Below are positions 1-7,421 of a stretch of DNA of 31,889 bases, piece after piece; within the stretch, counting starts at the first letter, position 1, and every line of letters begins with the position of its first letter. The notes under the pieces were generated by a model. That model was not told where the DNA came from. It made no database searches and worked only from the letters and a program-made list of their open reading frames with translations. This DNA comes from an uncultured Oscillospiraceae bacterium (GTDB taxonomy: Bacteria > Bacillota > Clostridia > Oscillospirales > Oscillospiraceae), in contig CAAFLG010000041.1 in NCBI GenBank assembly GCA_900763705.1, forward strand, positions 1-31,889, written 5' to 3'. The position numbers were made by a program, and so were the translations under genes.

Positions 1-756
1 GGCCTCGATCTCGTCGGCGTGGATCTTGGGACGCAGGCCATACTTGAGACCCGCTTCGAGCACCTGACGGGACTCTTCGACGGTGAAGGTGTCGGCCTCG
101 CAGAAGACGTCGCAGAACTTGGCGATGCCCTGCTCCTTGACGCGGGGCATCATCTCCTCGCAGACGAGGCGGACGTACTCTTCGCGGTTCGCCTTATACT
201 CCGCGGGGACGAGGTGCGCGCCCATGAAGGTCGCGACGAGGTCCATGCGGTGATGGTCGTTGAGGTCCTTGATGACCTCGAGCGCCTTGAGCTCATGCTC
301 GGTGGCAAGGCCGTAGCCGCTCTTGGCCTCGACCGTGGTGGTGCCGAAGCCCATCATCTCGTCGAGCGCCTTGGAGGCCTTGGCGGCGAGCTCCTGCTCG
401 CTGGCCTGACGGGTGGCGTTCGTCGTGGACTGGATGCCGCCGCCCGCGTTCTGAATGTCGAGATAGCTTGCGCCGTGGAGCTTGAGACCCAGCTCGTTCT
501 GGCGCCAGCCGCCGAAGATGAGGTGGGTGTGGGCGTCGACAAGGCCGGGGGTGACGAGGTGGCCCTCTGCGTCGATGACTTCCGCGCCCTCGACGGCGGG
601 GACCGCGCCGGTACCGACGGAGGCGATGATGCCGTCCTCGATGAGCACCCACGCATCCTTTAAGAATTTGATCTTGCCCTGCTCCTCGCCGCGATGGGCG
701 GATTTGCCCTCGGGCGTCGCCAGCAGGCCGATGTTTTTGACCAGTAACTTTTTCAT
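1..756 (-). CDS. hutI: Imidazolonepropionase, partial (C-terminus beyond the left edge)
   Basis: This enzyme hydrolyses 4-imidazolone-5-propanoate to N-formimino-L-glutamate, the third step of histidine breakdown, in the cytoplasm. The first 252 codons are visible and run in frame off the left edge; the family is usually a little over 400 residues, so roughly the last 160 are missing. The amidohydrolase metal site is clear: VDAHTH (H76, H78), MGAHLVP (H181) and KIHADE (H246). The ATG at 756 is preceded on the minus strand by AAAGGA. It lies downstream of hutU on the same strand, but a strong hairpin at 859-890 separates them, so it may be transcribed less than hutU or from its own start. Identification is by conserved motifs and neighbours and is secure. 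Confidence 0.96.
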   Translation of the reverse strand, partial: MKKLLVKNIGLLATPEGKSAHRGEEQGKIKFLKDAWVLIEDGIIASVGTGAVPAVEGAEVIDAEGHLVTPGLVDAHTHLIFGGWRQNELGLKLHGASYLDIQNAGGGIQSTTNATRQASEQELAAKASKALDEMMGFGTTTVEAKSGYGLATEHELKALEVIKDLNDHHRMDLVATFMGAHLVPAEYKANREEYVRLVCEEMMPRVKEQGIAKFCDVFCEADTFTVEESRQVLEAGLKYGLRPKIHADEIEA

Positions 757-806
757 AGTAAATGTTGTCCTTTCTCACGGTTGGAAAGAGCATCGCAGAT
801 TCTGCG

Positions 807-846
807 CTCCGCAAGTGTGCGAGCAAAGCGAGTGCGCGCAGCGGAG
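807..846. repeat. Palindromic intergenic element, copy A
   Basis: A GC-rich imperfect inverted repeat with outer arms CTCCGC (807-812) and GCGGAG (841-846) around an inner part reading GTGCGAGCAAAGCGAGTGCG. Its reverse complement aligns closely with the core of copy B at 5123-5168. Its left arm CCGCAAGTGTG is also present in copy C at 12473-12528. A small hairpin (794-799 with 801-806) abuts it. It lies between hutI and the hutU terminator. The function is unknown. Confidence 0.6.
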
Positions 847-858
847 TGTATCCAGCTC

Positions 859-890
859 AAAAAAGGGGCTTTGTACAAAGCCCCTTTTTT
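859..890. terminator. Bidirectional intrinsic terminator between hutU and hutI
   Basis: A perfect 16-base-arm palindrome (859-874 with 875-890) made of an A-run, GGGGCTTTGT, its complement and a T-run. It would act on the minus strand just after the hutU stop codon. The A and T runs make it usable in either direction. Confidence 0.85.
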
Positions 891-901
891 GAAGTGTTTT
901 C

Positions 902-2923
902 TTAGTGCATGTATTCCTTCACGGCCTTCTCGCAGAGCTCTTCGTCCGCGACGTAAGGCATGGTGATGTGATCCTGACCCTCGTACATCTTGTTGTACTC
1001 GGCGACAGTGGTCATGGCGTTCTTGTTGCGCGCCCAGCTGCGGCGGGCAACGCCGACCATGGTATCCCAAGGCATGGACATGCGCAGGATGGTATCGACG
1101 CGCTCGGAGCCGTCGAGAACCATACCGAAGCCGCCGTTGATGGCACGGCCGATGCCCGTACCACCGCCGTTGTGCAGGGCAATGTAGCTCATGCCGCGGG
1201 CAGCGTTACCAGCGTAGCACTGGGTCGCCATCTCGGCCATGATGTTGGAGCCGTCCTTGATGTTGGAGGTCTCACGGAAGGGCGCGTCGGTGCCACCGGT
1301 GTCGTGATGGTCACGGCCAAGGATGACGGGGCCGATCTCACCGTTGCGGACCATTTCGTTGAACTTGAGCGCGAGGTTCATACGGCCCATGGCATCCTGA
1401 TAGAGGATACGGCACTGGGTGCCGACGACCAGCTTGTTCTTCTCGGCGTCGCGGACCCAGACATAGTTGTCGTAGTCCTGATAGCGGCGGTTGTGAGCCT
1501 TGATGTACTCGGCGGCAGCCATGTCGGTCTTGTGCAGATCCTCGGGGTTGCGGCTCAGGCAGCACCAACGGAACGGGCCGTAGCCGAAGTCGAAGAGGCA
1601 CGGACCAAGGATATCTTCGACGTAGGAGGGGAAGATAAAGCCGTCGAGGTCATTCTCGCCGTTCTTGCAGATGCTCTTCACACCGGAGTCGTAAACAGCC
1701 TTGAGGAAGCTGTTGCCGTAGTCGAAGAAGTAGGTGCCGCGCTCGTGGAACTTGCAGATCATCTCATAGTGATGCTGCAGGGTCTTGTCGACGAGAACGC
1801 GGAAGCCGTCGGGATCCTTGTCGAGCATCTCGGTGCGCTGCTCGAACGTGAGGCCCTGCGGGCAGTAGCCGCCGTCATAAGGCACGTGGCAGGAGGTCTG
1901 GTCGCTCATCAGGTCGACATGGACGTTGTTGTTGTACAGGTACTCGAGCAGGTCGACAATGTTGCCGCAGTAGGCGACAGCGCAGGGCTTGCCGGCCTTC
2001 TGGTGGTCGAGAGCGATCTTGGTGGCCTCTTCGAGAGAAGCAGTGCGGTGGCTGACCCAGCCCTGGGTGTAACGGGTCTCGATACGGGAATCGTCGACCT
2101 CGGCGATGATGGAGGCAGCGCCGGCGATCTCAGCAGCCTTGCCCTGAGCGCCGCTCATGCCGCCAAGACCGGCGGAGACGAACAGACGACCGGCGAGGTT
2201 CTGGTCGTTGGGGATGCCGAGCTTCAGACGACCGGCGTTGAGCAGGGTGTTGAACGTGCCGTGGACGATGCCTTGGGGGCCGATGTACATCCAGCCGCCG
2301 GCGGTCATCTGACCGTAGTTGGCAACGCCGAGCGCGGCAGCGCGGTTGAAGTTCTCCTGGTCATCGAAGGTACCGACCATCAGGCCGTTGGAGATGATGA
2401 CACGGGGAGCCATCTTGTGGGAGTGGAAGAGACCGAGGGGATGACCGGACATGACGACGAGGGTCTGCTCATCGGTCAGCTGCTCGAGGTACTTCTTGAT
2501 GAGGCGGTACTGCATCCAGTTCTGGCAGACCTGACCGGTCTCACCGTAGGTGACGAGCTCATAGGGATAGAGAGCAATGTCAAAGTCGAGGTTGTTGTCG
2601 ATCATGACCTGAATGGCCTTACCCTCGATGCACTTGCCCTTGTACTCGTCGATGGGCTTACCGTAGAGCTTGCCCTCGGGACGGAAACGGTAGCCGTAGA
2701 TACGGCCGTGCTCTTCGAGCTCCTGCGCAAACTCCTTGGCCATCTGCTCGTGATGGTCGGGGTGGATGTAACGCAGAGCGTTCTTGATGGCGAGCGCCTT
2801 ATCGGCCTCGGTCAGGTGGGATTCGCGGCGGGGAGCGCGGCGATAGCCGTCTTCAAACTTCGGATACTCGGGAAGTTCGTAGTCCAGCTTGATCGTCATG
2901 GCTTCATCTGCAAGATTGATCAT
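902..2923 (-). CDS. hutU: Urocanate hydratase (urocanase)
   Basis: The enzyme adds water to urocanate to give 4-imidazolone-5-propanoate, the second step of histidine degradation, using a tightly bound NAD+ as electrophile. At 673 residues it matches the longer Firmicute form rather than the roughly 555-residue proteobacterial one. Urocanase hallmarks include GQMTAGGWMYIGPQGIVHGT (about 203-222), the glycine-rich NAD site SAGLGGMSGAQG (about 250-261), FRWCCLSRNPEDL, and GRDHHDTGGTDAPFRE followed by the Asn/Gly-rich HNGGGTGIG near the C-terminus. The ATG at 2923 is chosen because AAGGAG lies about ten bases upstream; an in-frame ATG eight codons later lacks such a site. It is divergent from the LysR gene, and inverted repeats in the shared 165-base gap suggest control by that regulator. 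Confidence 0.97.
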   Translation of the reverse strand: MINLADEAMTIKLDYELPEYPKFEDGYRRAPRRESHLTEADKALAIKNALRYIHPDHHEQMAKEFAQELEEHGRIYGYRFRPEGKLYGKPIDEYKGKCIEGKAIQVMIDNNLDFDIALYPYELVTYGETGQVCQNWMQYRLIKKYLEQLTDEQTLVVMSGHPLGLFHSHKMAPRVIISNGLMVGTFDDQENFNRAAALGVANYGQMTAGGWMYIGPQGIVHGTFNTLLNAGRLKLGIPNDQNLAGRLFVSAGLGGMSGAQGKAAEIAGAASIIAEVDDSRIETRYTQGWVSHRTASLEEATKIALDHQKAGKPCAVAYCGNIVDLLEYLYNNNVHVDLMSDQTSCHVPYDGGYCPQGLTFEQRTEMLDKDPDGFRVLVDKTLQHHYEMICKFHERGTYFFDYGNSFLKAVYDSGVKSICKNGENDLDGFIFPSYVEDILGPCLFDFGYGPFRWCCLSRNPEDLHKTDMAAAEYIKAHNRRYQDYDNYVWVRDAEKNKLVVGTQCRILYQDAMGRMNLALKFNEMVRNGEIGPVILGRDHHDTGGTDAPFRETSNIKDGSNIMAEMATQCYAGNAARGMSYIALHNGGGTGIGRAINGGFGMVLDGSERVDTILRMSMPWDTMVGVARRSWARNKNAMTTVAEYNKMYEGQDHITMPYVADEELCEKAVKEYMH

Positions 2924-2955
2924 GTTGGTGCCTCTCCTTCAAAAAAATATTCTGT

Positions 2956-2991
2956 AAAAGTGCTAAAATTAAAAAGTAATTTTGCACTTTT
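2956..2991. promoter_or_regulatory. Inverted repeat in the hutU/LysR divergent gap (candidate operator)
   Basis: Arms AAAAGTGC (2956-2963) and GCACTTTT (2984-2991) extend inward through TAAAATTA and TAATTTT with one unpaired base. It lies on the hutU side of the gap. AT-rich dyads of this kind are typical LysR-family binding sites; the assignment is inference. Confidence 0.5.
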
Positions 2992-3000
2992 CTTTACAAC

Positions 3001-3028
3001 TTGCATTATAGCAAAGATGTGCTATAAT
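3001..3028 (+). promoter_or_regulatory. Promoter of the hut LysR regulator with embedded dyad
   Basis: A -35 TTGCAT (3001-3006), a 16-base spacer and a -10 TATAAT (3023-3028). A perfect dyad TTATAGCA (3006-3013) and TGCTATAA (3020-3027) fills the spacer and overlaps the -10, which suits autorepression by the LysR protein. Confidence 0.6.
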
Positions 3029-3088
3029 GAAAAGTACTTAATTTGTCGGCATAGGATACTTTTAAAGTATGGAAAGAGAGCAAAAACC

Positions 3089-3970
3089 ATGAAATTGCGT
3101 CAGTTGGAATACTTTTGCGCCGTGGCGGAGGCGGAAAGCATCTCCGCGGCGGCGCGCGAGCTGCATGTGGCACAGCCGCCCATCTCGCGTCAGATCGCGC
3201 AGCTCGAAGAAGAACTGGGCGTGCAGCTCTTTTTGCGCGGCAGCAAGGGCATGGCGCTCACCGACGCAGGGCAGAGCCTATATCAGCAGACACAGCAGAT
3301 CTTTCAGGATATCCGCCGCGTGGAGGACAGCGTGCGCAGCGTCGGTACAGGTATGAGCGGGCGCATCAAGCTCGGCGCGATCTACTCGGCCATGCCTTAT
3401 GCGCTACATTATATAGATATCTATCACAAGGCCTATCCGCAGGTGGAGCTTCTCATCCGGCTGGGCTCTCCGCAGGAGCTGCTTGAGCTTTTGAACCGCG
3501 GGGAGCTGCACGCGCTCTTCCTGCGCACCGCCGCGCGCGAACCGTGCGACTTGCAGGAGCGTATTCTGGGCGAGGACGCGCTCGAGCTCATCATGCGCGA
3601 GGACATGGACCCCGCGCCGGAACTTCCGGAGGTGCCCATCGAGCGGCTCGAGGGCGTGCCGATGTGCCTTCTGCGCTCGGACGATCTGTGGAGCTACAAC
3701 GACTTTCTGGTGCATGAGTGCCAGCGCAGCGGCTTTACGCCGAATGTGACCTGCCACTGCTACGATACGCCCATGGCGATGCAGATGGTGCTCTCGGGCT
3801 TCGGGCTGAGTTTCCTGCCAAAGTCCATTCTCAGCACGCATCCGGGCGCGCCGCTCAAATCAAAACCCGTGCGGGGACTGCCCATCCGCTCCTACGCCGT
3901 TCTCGCATGGAGCAGCGCCGTCGGGAGCGCGCCGTGCGTGCAGCGCTTCGTGGAACAGAGTATCACTTAA
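3089..3970 (+). CDS. LysR-family transcriptional regulator, probable hut regulator
   Basis: A 293-residue LysR-type regulator. The winged helix-turn-helix occupies residues 1-60, starting MKLRQLEYFCAVAEAESISA and containing HVAQPPISRQIAQLEEELG, followed by LFLRGSKGMALTDAG. The remainder is the usual two-lobed effector domain. Length is normal for the family. The start is the first ATG that gives the canonical MKLRQLEYF N-terminus; the open frame continues far upstream only because it is the reverse of hutU. It is divergent from hutU and precedes ftcD-fchA-hutD, with dyads in the divergent gap, so it most likely senses a histidine-pathway intermediate such as urocanate. The ligand cannot be read from sequence. 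Confidence 0.9.
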   Translation: MKLRQLEYFCAVAEAESISAAARELHVAQPPISRQIAQLEEELGVQLFLRGSKGMALTDAGQSLYQQTQQIFQDIRRVEDSVRSVGTGMSGRIKLGAIYSAMPYALHYIDIYHKAYPQVELLIRLGSPQELLELLNRGELHALFLRTAAREPCDLQERILGEDALELIMREDMDPAPELPEVPIERLEGVPMCLLRSDDLWSYNDFLVHECQRSGFTPNVTCHCYDTPMAMQMVLSGFGLSFLPKSILSTHPGAPLKSKPVRGLPIRSYAVLAWSSAVGSAPCVQRFVEQSIT

Positions 3971-4010
3971 TAAAATTAAGCGGCCGCTGAAAAAAGAGAA
4001 AGAAAACCTG

Positions 4011-4039
4011 TTTACTCCCCTGTTGCGCCGCGATATAAT
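4011..4039 (+). promoter_or_regulatory. Promoter for ftcD
   Basis: TTTACT (4011-4016), a 17-base spacer and a consensus TATAAT (4034-4039), about 95 bases before the ftcD ATG. It lies in the 162-base gap after the LysR gene, so ftcD need not depend on read-through from the regulator. Confidence 0.65.
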
Positions 4040-4132
4040 GGCGGCGCTGAACAAAAACAGGGCAGATGAAACTCACCTGTCTGAGCAAAATGATGATTCA
4101 TTGAAAAAATATATCAAACGGAGGACATCACA

Positions 4133-5044
4133 ATGGCAAAGTTGATCGAATGCATCCCCAATTTTAGCTGCTCCAAGGAAAAGGACGAGGCCACCTACAA
4201 CGCTCTCGTCGAGACCGCTAAGAGCGTTCCCGGCTGCACCCTGTTCGACGCGCAGACCGACGGCAACCACAACCGCTGCGTCTTCACCCTCATCGGCTCT
4301 CCCGAGGCCATCGAGGAGGTCGCTTTCCAGCTGACCAAGGTCGCCACCGAGCGCATCGACATGAACAAGCATCACGGTGAGCACAAGCGCATGGGCGCTA
4401 CCGACGTTATCCCCTTCGTTCCCCAGATGGACGTGACCGTCGAGGAAGCCGTCGAGATGTCCAAGCGCGTTGCCCAGCGTATCTGGGACGAGCTGAAGGT
4501 CCCCTCCTTCCTGTATGAGGACAGCGCCACCCGCCCCGAGCGCCGCAACCTCGCCACCTGCCGCAAGGGCGAGTTCGAGGGTATGCCCGAGAAGCTCCTG
4601 CAGCCCGACTGGGCTCCCGACTACGGCGAGCGCAAGATCCACCCCACCGCCGGTATCACCGCCATCGGCGCCCGTATGCCGCTGGTCGCTTTCAACTGCA
4701 ACCTCGCTACGAGCGACGTTGAGGTTGCCAAGAAGATCGCCAAGGTCATCCGCGGCTCTTCCGGCGGCTTCCGCAGCTGCAAGGCCATGGGCTTCATGCT
4801 CGAGGACCGCGGCATTGCTCAGGTTTCCATGAACATGGTCAACTATGAGGACACCCCGCTCTACGTCACCTACGAGATGGTCAAGGCTCTGGCCGAGCGT
4901 TACGGCACCAGCGTCATCGAGAGCGAGATCGTCGGTCTGACTCCCGCCAAGGCCCTGATCGACTGCGCCGAGTTCTACCTCAAGGCTAAGGACTTCGACT
5001 GCAAGAAGCAGGTCATGGAGTATCACCTGATCGACATGGAATAA
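4133..5044 (+). CDS. ftcD: Glutamate formimidoyltransferase
   Basis: Transfers the formimino group of N-formimino-L-glutamate to tetrahydrofolate, giving glutamate and 5-formimino-THF, so it links histidine degradation to the folate one-carbon pool. The 303-residue protein covers only the formiminotransferase domains; in mammals this is fused to the cyclodeaminase, which here is the separate gene fchA. It starts MAKLIECIPNFSC, the usual N-terminus, and carries the block HHGEHKRMGATDVIPF (residues 80-95) with the histidine expected to be catalytic. The start has GGAGG eight bases upstream. It is followed by a hairpin at 5051-5077 and then a 320-base gap rich in palindromes. Confidence 0.95.
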   Translation: MAKLIECIPNFSCSKEKDEATYNALVETAKSVPGCTLFDAQTDGNHNRCVFTLIGSPEAIEEVAFQLTKVATERIDMNKHHGEHKRMGATDVIPFVPQMDVTVEEAVEMSKRVAQRIWDELKVPSFLYEDSATRPERRNLATCRKGEFEGMPEKLLQPDWAPDYGERKIHPTAGITAIGARMPLVAFNCNLATSDVEVAKKIAKVIRGSSGGFRSCKAMGFMLEDRGIAQVSMNMVNYEDTPLYVTYEMVKALAERYGTSVIESEIVGLTPAKALIDCAEFYLKAKDFDCKKQVMEYHLIDME

Positions 5045-5050
5045 ATACTT

Positions 5051-5077
5051 CAAAAATGCGCTGAAAGCGCATTTTTG
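5051..5077 (+). terminator. Hairpin after ftcD, probable terminator or attenuator
   Basis: Perfect 12-base arms CAAAAATGCGCT (5051-5062) and AGCGCATTTTTG (5066-5077) with a GAA loop and a T-run inside the 3' arm, seven bases after the ftcD stop codon. It could reduce transcription into fchA. Confidence 0.6.
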
Positions 5078-5081
5078 AGTG

Positions 5082-5117
5082 CAACCAGGAAAAGCGGCTT
5101 GCCGCTTTTCCTGGTTG
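5082..5117. repeat. Perfect 17-base-arm palindrome in the ftcD-fchA gap
   Basis: Arms 5082-5098 and 5101-5117 are exact reverse complements with only two bases between them. There is no T-run, so this is not a standard terminator. It is the second of at least five consecutive inverted repeats in this gap. Confidence 0.8.
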
Positions 5118-5122
5118 GTTTA

Positions 5123-5168
5123 CAGTCCGCTGCGTCGCACTCGCTTTCGCTCGCACGCTGGCGGACTG
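5123..5168. repeat. Palindromic intergenic element, copy B
   Basis: Outer arms CAGTCCGC (5123-5130) and GCGGACTG (5161-5168) enclose an imperfect inner dyad around CGCACTCGCTTTCGCTCGCA. The core is nearly identical to the reverse complement of copy A (807-846), with CCGCTGCG, CGCACTCGCTTT and GCTCGCAC in the same order and close to the same spacing. No coding function is visible. Confidence 0.65.
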
Positions 5169-5174
5169 CAAAGT

Positions 5175-5206
5175 GTTTTTCTGACGCGCATGTCGTCAGA
5201 AAAAAC
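5175..5206. repeat. Inverted repeat in the ftcD-fchA gap
   Basis: GTTTTTCTGACG (5175-5186) pairs with CGTCAGAAAAAAC (5194-5206), with one extra A in the second arm. It directly follows copy B. Confidence 0.7.
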
Positions 5207-5217
5207 GATTGAAGCTA

Positions 5218-5239
5218 TTTGCCGCCGGGAGGCGGCAAA
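5218..5239. repeat. TTTGCCGCC hairpin
   Basis: TTTGCCGCC (5218-5226) and GGCGGCAAA (5231-5239) around a GGGA loop. The same arms, with a CGCA loop, recur at 12399-12420. A closely related palindrome is nested in copy C at 12487-12513. A further stem follows (GCTGCCCC with GGGGCGGC, near 5277-5297). From there to fchA I see only the fchA leader. Confidence 0.65.
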
Positions 5240-5367
5240 GTCTGCGACGCTGATTGCGCTCTGCGCGTGCATTCGGCTGCCCCAATCGGGGCGGCAGACC
5301 GTAAAGGTGCGGCGGTGTGCGTGCAGGGCAAATAAGCGCCACGAAATGATGAAAGGATATTATCACC

Positions 5368-6000
5368 ATGAAACTTGCTGAAATGACCGTTACCGGCTTT
5401 GCCGATACCGTTGCTTCCGATGCTCCCGCGCCGGGCGGCGGCTCCTGCGCTGCTCTCTATGGCTCCATCGGCGCCGCGCTGACCGCGATGGTCGGCGGTC
5501 TTACCCAGGGCCGCAAGAAGTATGCCGAGTTTGCCGAGCATGCTGCCGAGGTCGAGAAGAAGGGCAACGAGCTCAAGGTTCGCCTGCTCGACGTGATGGA
5601 CCGCGACACCGACGCGTTCAACGTCGTCTCCGACGCCTTTGCCATGCCCAAGGCGACCGACGAGGAGAAGGCTGCCCGCTCCGCCGCCATCCAGAACGGC
5701 CTGAAGGGCTGCACCAAGACCCCGATGGAGATGATGGAGCTCATCGACGAGACCCTGACTCTCGCTCAGTCCCTGCTCGGCCGCTTCAACGATACCTCCG
5801 CGAGCGACCTGGGCGTTGCGTTCCTGTCTCTCAAGGCCGGTATCCAGGGCGCATGGCTCAACGTGCTCATCAACGTCGGCTCCCTGAAGGATCAGGAGTT
5901 CGCCGCTGAGTACCGTGCCAAGGGCGAAAAGCTGCTCGCGCACGCACTGCCCCTTGCCGACGAGTGCTACGCTGAGATCGTCAAGCTCATCGAGGGCTAA
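5368..6000 (+). CDS. fchA: Formimidoyltetrahydrofolate cyclodeaminase
   Basis: Converts 5-formimino-THF to 5,10-methenyl-THF and ammonia, the step after glutamate formimidoyltransferase. The 210-residue all-helical protein shows the family signature DAPAPGGGSCAALYGSIGAAL (from residue 18) and the conserved C-terminal block with LSLKAGIQGAWLNVLINVGS. Length is normal for the stand-alone enzyme. The start is preceded by AAAGGA at a rather long distance. It is separated from ftcD by a palindrome-rich gap of 323 bases, unusual for two consecutive enzymes of one pathway, and is followed by hutD after 68 bases containing another hairpin. Confidence 0.95.
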   Translation: MKLAEMTVTGFADTVASDAPAPGGGSCAALYGSIGAALTAMVGGLTQGRKKYAEFAEHAAEVEKKGNELKVRLLDVMDRDTDAFNVVSDAFAMPKATDEEKAARSAAIQNGLKGCTKTPMEMMELIDETLTLAQSLLGRFNDTSASDLGVAFLSLKAGIQGAWLNVLINVGSLKDQEFAAEYRAKGEKLLAHALPLADECYAEIVKLIEG

Positions 6001-6011
6001 AAATGATCAGA

Positions 6012-6047
6012 ACAAATGGCTTCGGTGCGCGCACCGGAGCCATTTGT
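6012..6047 (+). terminator. Intercistronic hairpin between fchA and hutD
   Basis: Arms 6012-6028 and 6031-6047 pair over 17 bases with one G-T wobble. No strong T-run follows, so it may be an attenuator or an mRNA-stabilising stem rather than a full terminator. The hutD ribosome site AAGGAG begins nine bases after it. Confidence 0.5.
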
Positions 6048-6068
6048 GGTTTACGAAGGAGTGTTATT

Positions 6069-6647
6069 ATGACCATGCAGCATTTGACGCCGAAGGATTA
6101 CATCACCACCAAGTGGTCGGGCGGCCTCACGACGCAGCTCGGCATCGCGCCCGAGGGCGCGGTGTACGCAGACCGCGACTTTCTGTGGAGACTCAGCTCC
6201 GCGACCGTTGAGGACGCAGAGTCCGACTTTACGGCCCTGCCCGACTATGAGCGCCTGATCTCCACGCTCGAGGGGACGATCGAGCTGAGCCACAACGATG
6301 GTGCGAAGCTGACGCTGAACCCCTATGAGGTCCACCGCTTCGACGGCGGGGATGATACTCATTCCTGGGGCTGCTGCCGCGACTTCAACCTCATGCTCCG
6401 CAAGGGCAAGTGCGAGGGCAGGATGCGCGGCGAGACCCTTGCCGCCGGTGAGAGCAAGACCGTTCACGGCAGCGAGGGCATGATGCTCATCTACTGCGGC
6501 GCGGGCGAGGTCAACGTCATTGTCGGCAAGGAGAGCATCGCGCTCAAGGCCGACGAGGCCGTGCGCCTCGACGGTTTTGCGGGCGAGGTGAAGCTCTGCT
6601 CCAAGAACGGGGCAAAGCTGATGCTCGCCAAGGCGAAGGCGATCTGA
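6069..6647 (+). CDS. hutD: HutD family protein
   Basis: HutD is a bicupin-like protein that accompanies hut genes and is thought to restrain or fine-tune histidine catabolism; its biochemical activity is unsettled. This 192-residue copy has the family pattern KWSGGLTTQLGIAPEG (about residues 12-27), then FLWRLSSATVE, a hydrophilic segment ending YERLISTLEGTIELS, and a C-terminal beta-rich repeat with EGMMLIYCGAGEVNV. The ATG at 6069 is chosen for AAGGAG seven bases upstream; an in-frame ATG two codons later is possible. Its place at the end of the ftcD-fchA unit agrees with a hut role. Confidence 0.88.
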   Translation: MTMQHLTPKDYITTKWSGGLTTQLGIAPEGAVYADRDFLWRLSSATVEDAESDFTALPDYERLISTLEGTIELSHNDGAKLTLNPYEVHRFDGGDDTHSWGCCRDFNLMLRKGKCEGRMRGETLAAGESKTVHGSEGMMLIYCGAGEVNVIVGKESIALKADEAVRLDGFAGEVKLCSKNGAKLMLAKAKAI

Positions 6648-6656
6648 AAAGAGCAG

Positions 6657-6690
6657 AAAAAGGGAGAGGCGAAGCGCCTCTCCCTTTTTT
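6657..6690. terminator. Bidirectional terminator between hutD and the small membrane protein gene
   Basis: AAAAAGGGAGAGGC pairs with GCCTCTCCCTTTTTT around a GAAGC loop. It lies between two convergent genes, with an A-run on one side and a T-run on the other. Confidence 0.85.
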
Positions 6691-6693
6691 CTT

Positions 6694-6816
6694 TCAGTAT
6701 TCAAAATCACCGGGGTTATCGTCCTGCGGTTTGCAGCGCTCGAGGGCGAGGATCAGGGCAAATGCCGCCGCGACGACGGCAAGGATGCTGATGAGAAGGG
6801 TGATGCACTTTTTCAT
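6694..6816 (-). CDS. Small single-pass membrane protein, 40 residues
   Basis: A short gene of 41 codons: N-terminus MKKCITLLISILAVV, one hydrophobic helix to about residue 26, then a polar acidic tail with CKPQDDNPGDFEY. The ATG at 6816 has a very strong AGGAGG eight bases upstream, and the stop codon lies just before the convergent terminator, both marks of a real gene. It is the last gene on this strand after the 166-residue protein at 6853-7353 and may be cotranscribed with it. I do not recognise a family. The cysteine at position 4 lies too early for a normal lipobox. Confidence 0.65.
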   Translation of the reverse strand: MKKCITLLISILAVVAAAFALILALERCKPQDDNPGDFEY

Positions 6817-6852
6817 GATGATACCTCCTGTTGTCGCAAAGTGTGGGTGGGG

Positions 6853-7353
6853 TCAGGCTTTCGAAGAGAGGATGCTGTAGACCTGCTGCAAAAATGCGCC
6901 CTGATCTTGCACGGTGCAGCGGAAGGACTTGCCGTCGTAAGCGCGGAAAAGCTCCAGCTTGCCGTAAAAGTTCCGGCAGCTGACGAATACGCCCTTGCCG
7001 GTGCTGCCGTCGGGGAAATCGGTCGCGTCGAAGCGGAAGCCGACCTCCCAGCGGAAGTCACCGTCCTGCGTGCGGTGGGTCGTGCCGCCCTGCGGCAGAA
7101 GATCGGTGAGCGAGCGGCGGAATTTCTGCTGCGCGAAAAGCGCGGTGAGCTGCGCGCAGCGCGTGTCGTCCGCGGGGAATTCGAAGTGCGTGTCCTCCGC
7201 CTGCGGCTCGCGGAAGTGAGTGCCGAAGACGGCCTTGCATTGCGTGATGTCCGCCCCGCAGAGCGCTTCGAGCGGCATCGGCCGCGTGTAAATGAGCGCG
7301 GCGAGGACGAGAAATGCAAGGATGCCAATGGAGAGAAACCATTTTTTCTTCAT
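6853..7353 (-). CDS. Uncharacterised membrane-anchored or secreted protein
   Basis: A 166-residue protein with an N-terminal hydrophobic helix (MKKKWFLSIGILAFLVLAALIYT) followed by a polar domain of about 140 residues. The external part has four cysteines and aromatic-rich strands such as DFRWEVGFRFDATDF and CRNFYGKLELFRAYDG, suggesting a small beta-sheet domain outside the membrane. The ATG at 7353 is chosen for AAGGAGG at ideal spacing; an upstream in-frame ATG at 7389 has no ribosome site. It lies 119 bases after znuB on the same strand, beyond a hairpin. No function is assigned; the zinc operon next to it is only context. Confidence 0.7.
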   Translation of the reverse strand: MKKKWFLSIGILAFLVLAALIYTRPMPLEALCGADITQCKAVFGTHFREPQAEDTHFEFPADDTRCAQLTALFAQQKFRRSLTDLLPQGGTTHRTQDGDFRWEVGFRFDATDFPDGSTGKGVFVSCRNFYGKLELFRAYDGKSFRCTVQDQGAFLQQVYSILSSKA

Positions 7354-7421
7354 GGTAGACCTCCTTGATGTTTTTCTGTTCTTACTCACGATGGGAAAAG
7401 CTGCTGCCTACAATATAACAC

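Noticed and set aside
905..3970. A 1,021-codon open frame on the plus strand covering the reverse of hutU and running into the LysR gene
   Set aside because: It is a by-product of high GC and biased codon use opposite hutU. The translated upstream part is low-complexity and matches no family; only the part from 3089 is a real gene.
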